Below, piece by piece: positions 63,301 through 64,000 of a stretch of DNA of 64,000 nt. Each line of letters begins with the position of its first letter. Position 1 is the first letter of the stretch. Source of the DNA: Candidatus Leptofilum gracile (GTDB lineage: Bacteria; Chloroflexota; Anaerolineae; Promineifilales; Promineifilaceae); contig JADJOJ010000001.1 of the NCBI GenBank assembly GCA_016713825.1, forward strand, positions 186,001 to 250,000, written 5' to 3'. The notes beneath the pieces are model-generated. The model saw only the letters and a list, made by a program, of their open reading frames with translations. It ran no database searches and was not told the origin of the DNA. The position numbers were made by a program, and so were the translations under genes.

Positions 63301-64000
63301 ATGAATGAACAAGCCAGCCTGGACTCAGAACAGACAACAAACAGCTCCCGCTGGTGGTGGCTGCTGGCTGGTTTGGCGCTGGTGCTGCTGATTTGGCTGG
63401 TGGTTTGGTTGAGTGGTTCGCGTCCGTTGAAATTTTGGCAGGATACGGCCGTTTCCCCCAACGCCACCCTCAATCCCCAACCCCTCCTCGTCAATTTTGA
63501 CGCTCTGAACAACAATCCAGCCGAGTTTGCCAACCAGCGCATTCGCGTGACGGGCAACTACTTGCGGCTAGAGCCGCCCGACTGCACCCTGTTCAGCGGG
63601 CCGCGCATCCAGTGGGGGCTGGTGGCCGAAGGGTTGCAGCTCAACGCCCAGGGGTTTGAGACAATTGTGCTGCCCATCGTGCCGCCAAACATGCAGATGA
63701 CGGTAGAAGGCATCTGGCGGCGCTATGCTGGCCCGGCGGGCTGCGGCAAAGAGCCAGACCGGGGCTTGTGGTACCTGGAAGTGACGCAAATTGTAGCCCC
63801 GAATCCGCTGGTGGCGGGTACGGCCACGCCCGTGGGCGTGCTGTCGGTTACGCCGCCGCCGTTTCCCACCGTCACGCCAACGGGTACCGCTTCATTGCCC
63901 CCGGTGGGCGGCACGCCCATCCCCAACGTAACCATTGTGAGTACGGTGGTGGTCAATACGCCTACCAGCACACCCACTTTGGACGAAACGGCCGTTTTCG
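63301..64000 (+). CDS. membrane-anchored protein with Pro/Thr-rich C-terminus (3' partial)
   Basis: Runs out of the window with no stop; 233 codons visible. N-terminal anchor WWWLLAGLALVLLIWLVVWL, then a soluble part with two Cys (PPDCTLFSG, GPAGCGKEPD) and the strand-like GLVAEGLQLNAQGFETIVLPIV, then a Pro/Thr/Val-rich stretch (TPPPFPTVTPTGTAS) as in surface linkers of this genome. Follows the BatA-like gene by 127 nt; probably same envelope cluster. Family not recognised. Confidence 0.75.
   Translation, partial: MNEQASLDSEQTTNSSRWWWLLAGLALVLLIWLVVWLSGSRPLKFWQDTAVSPNATLNPQPLLVNFDALNNNPAEFANQRIRVTGNYLRLEPPDCTLFSGPRIQWGLVAEGLQLNAQGFETIVLPIVPPNMQMTVEGIWRRYAGPAGCGKEPDRGLWYLEVTQIVAPNPLVAGTATPVGVLSVTPPPFPTVTPTGTASLPPVGGTPIPNVTIVSTVVVNTPTSTPTLDETAVF

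Larger units (their letters stand above)
10824..63997. repeat. dispersed HIP-like palindrome ACGGCCGT
   Basis: By eye about 90 copies, including (approximate starts) 10826, 11754, 12629, 13571, 15229, 16029, 18124, 19973, 21885, 27368, 31964, 33107, 36275, 37717, 37726, 39893, 41443, 43118, 44368, 46621, 48951, 52436, 54288, 57212, 60132, 61499, 62789, 63992. Two or more lie in most genes. They are commonly flanked as AACGGCCGTTCCC. In frames they encode TAV, NGR or GR(I/L/S). None is in 1-10,800, 22,770-27,360 or the gene at 55.6-56.2 kb. Confidence 0.9.

Overview
The window is one 64 kb stretch of a free-living bacterial chromosome, most likely a Chloroflexota member (Anaerolineae/Ardenticatenia-like). 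That placement is an inference. It rests on Thr/Pro-rich linkers in large exported proteins, a bacterial translin-family gene, a CarD regulator, DUF58/MoxR/BatA genes with ABC-2 transporters, GT-C type membrane glycosyltransferases, very many type II toxin-antitoxin (TA) genes, and intergenic spaces full of short repeat hairpins. I see no rRNA, tRNA, CRISPR array, transposase or replication origin. Most of the window is GC-rich. Three islands are AT-richer: the RHS locus (1-9.7 kb), the caspase-NACHT locus (22.8-26.5 kb) and one small gene at 55.6-56.2 kb.

Layout. 1-9.7 kb: a giant RHS/YD-repeat polymorphic toxin, cut by the window's left edge and split by a frameshift, followed by a candidate immunity gene. 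9.7-13.5 kb: a TA island (DUF433/DUF5615, Phd/ParE, VapBC) bracketed by dispersed repeats, then a sigma-like factor. 13.7-16.1 kb: two convergent membrane glycosyltransferase genes, both broken by frameshifts. 16.3-22.7 kb: MazEF-like pair, ferritin-like protein, orphan HicB, and a heterodimeric ABC exporter with one degenerate ATP site. 22.8-26.5 kb: a caspase-NACHT-pentapeptide protein with a trypco2 partner, which looks like a conflict/defence module. 27-29.5 kb: MazEF and two HigBA pairs. 29.5-37 kb: membrane protein, RidA, MgtC, SIMPL protein, quinone reductase, Lon-like protease. 37-45.7 kb: HEPN-like/SH3 membrane protein, an (alpha/alpha)6 glycosidase, a GT4 glycosyltransferase, a GH38 alpha-mannosidase, DUF2877 and translin. 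45.7-64 kb: assorted small genes, then a cell-envelope cluster (large exported membrane protein, ABC-2 transporter, coiled-coil membrane protein, MoxR, DUF58, later a BatA-like vWA protein), interrupted by CarD, an S1-domain protein and a VapBC pair.

The most striking genome-scale signal is the palindrome ACGGCCGT, often extended to AACGGCCGTTCCC. I count about 90 copies by eye, where roughly one or two would be expected by chance. It lies inside and between genes almost everywhere, but is absent from the RHS locus, the caspase-NACHT locus and the AT-rich gene at 55.6 kb. It behaves like cyanobacterial HIP1, and its absence marks likely imports. A second layer is several families of short tandem/inverted repeats that fill most intergenic gaps and have also entered two coding regions in frame. 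Four genes carry homopolymer-associated frameshifts, so either local decay or residual sequencing errors must be considered.
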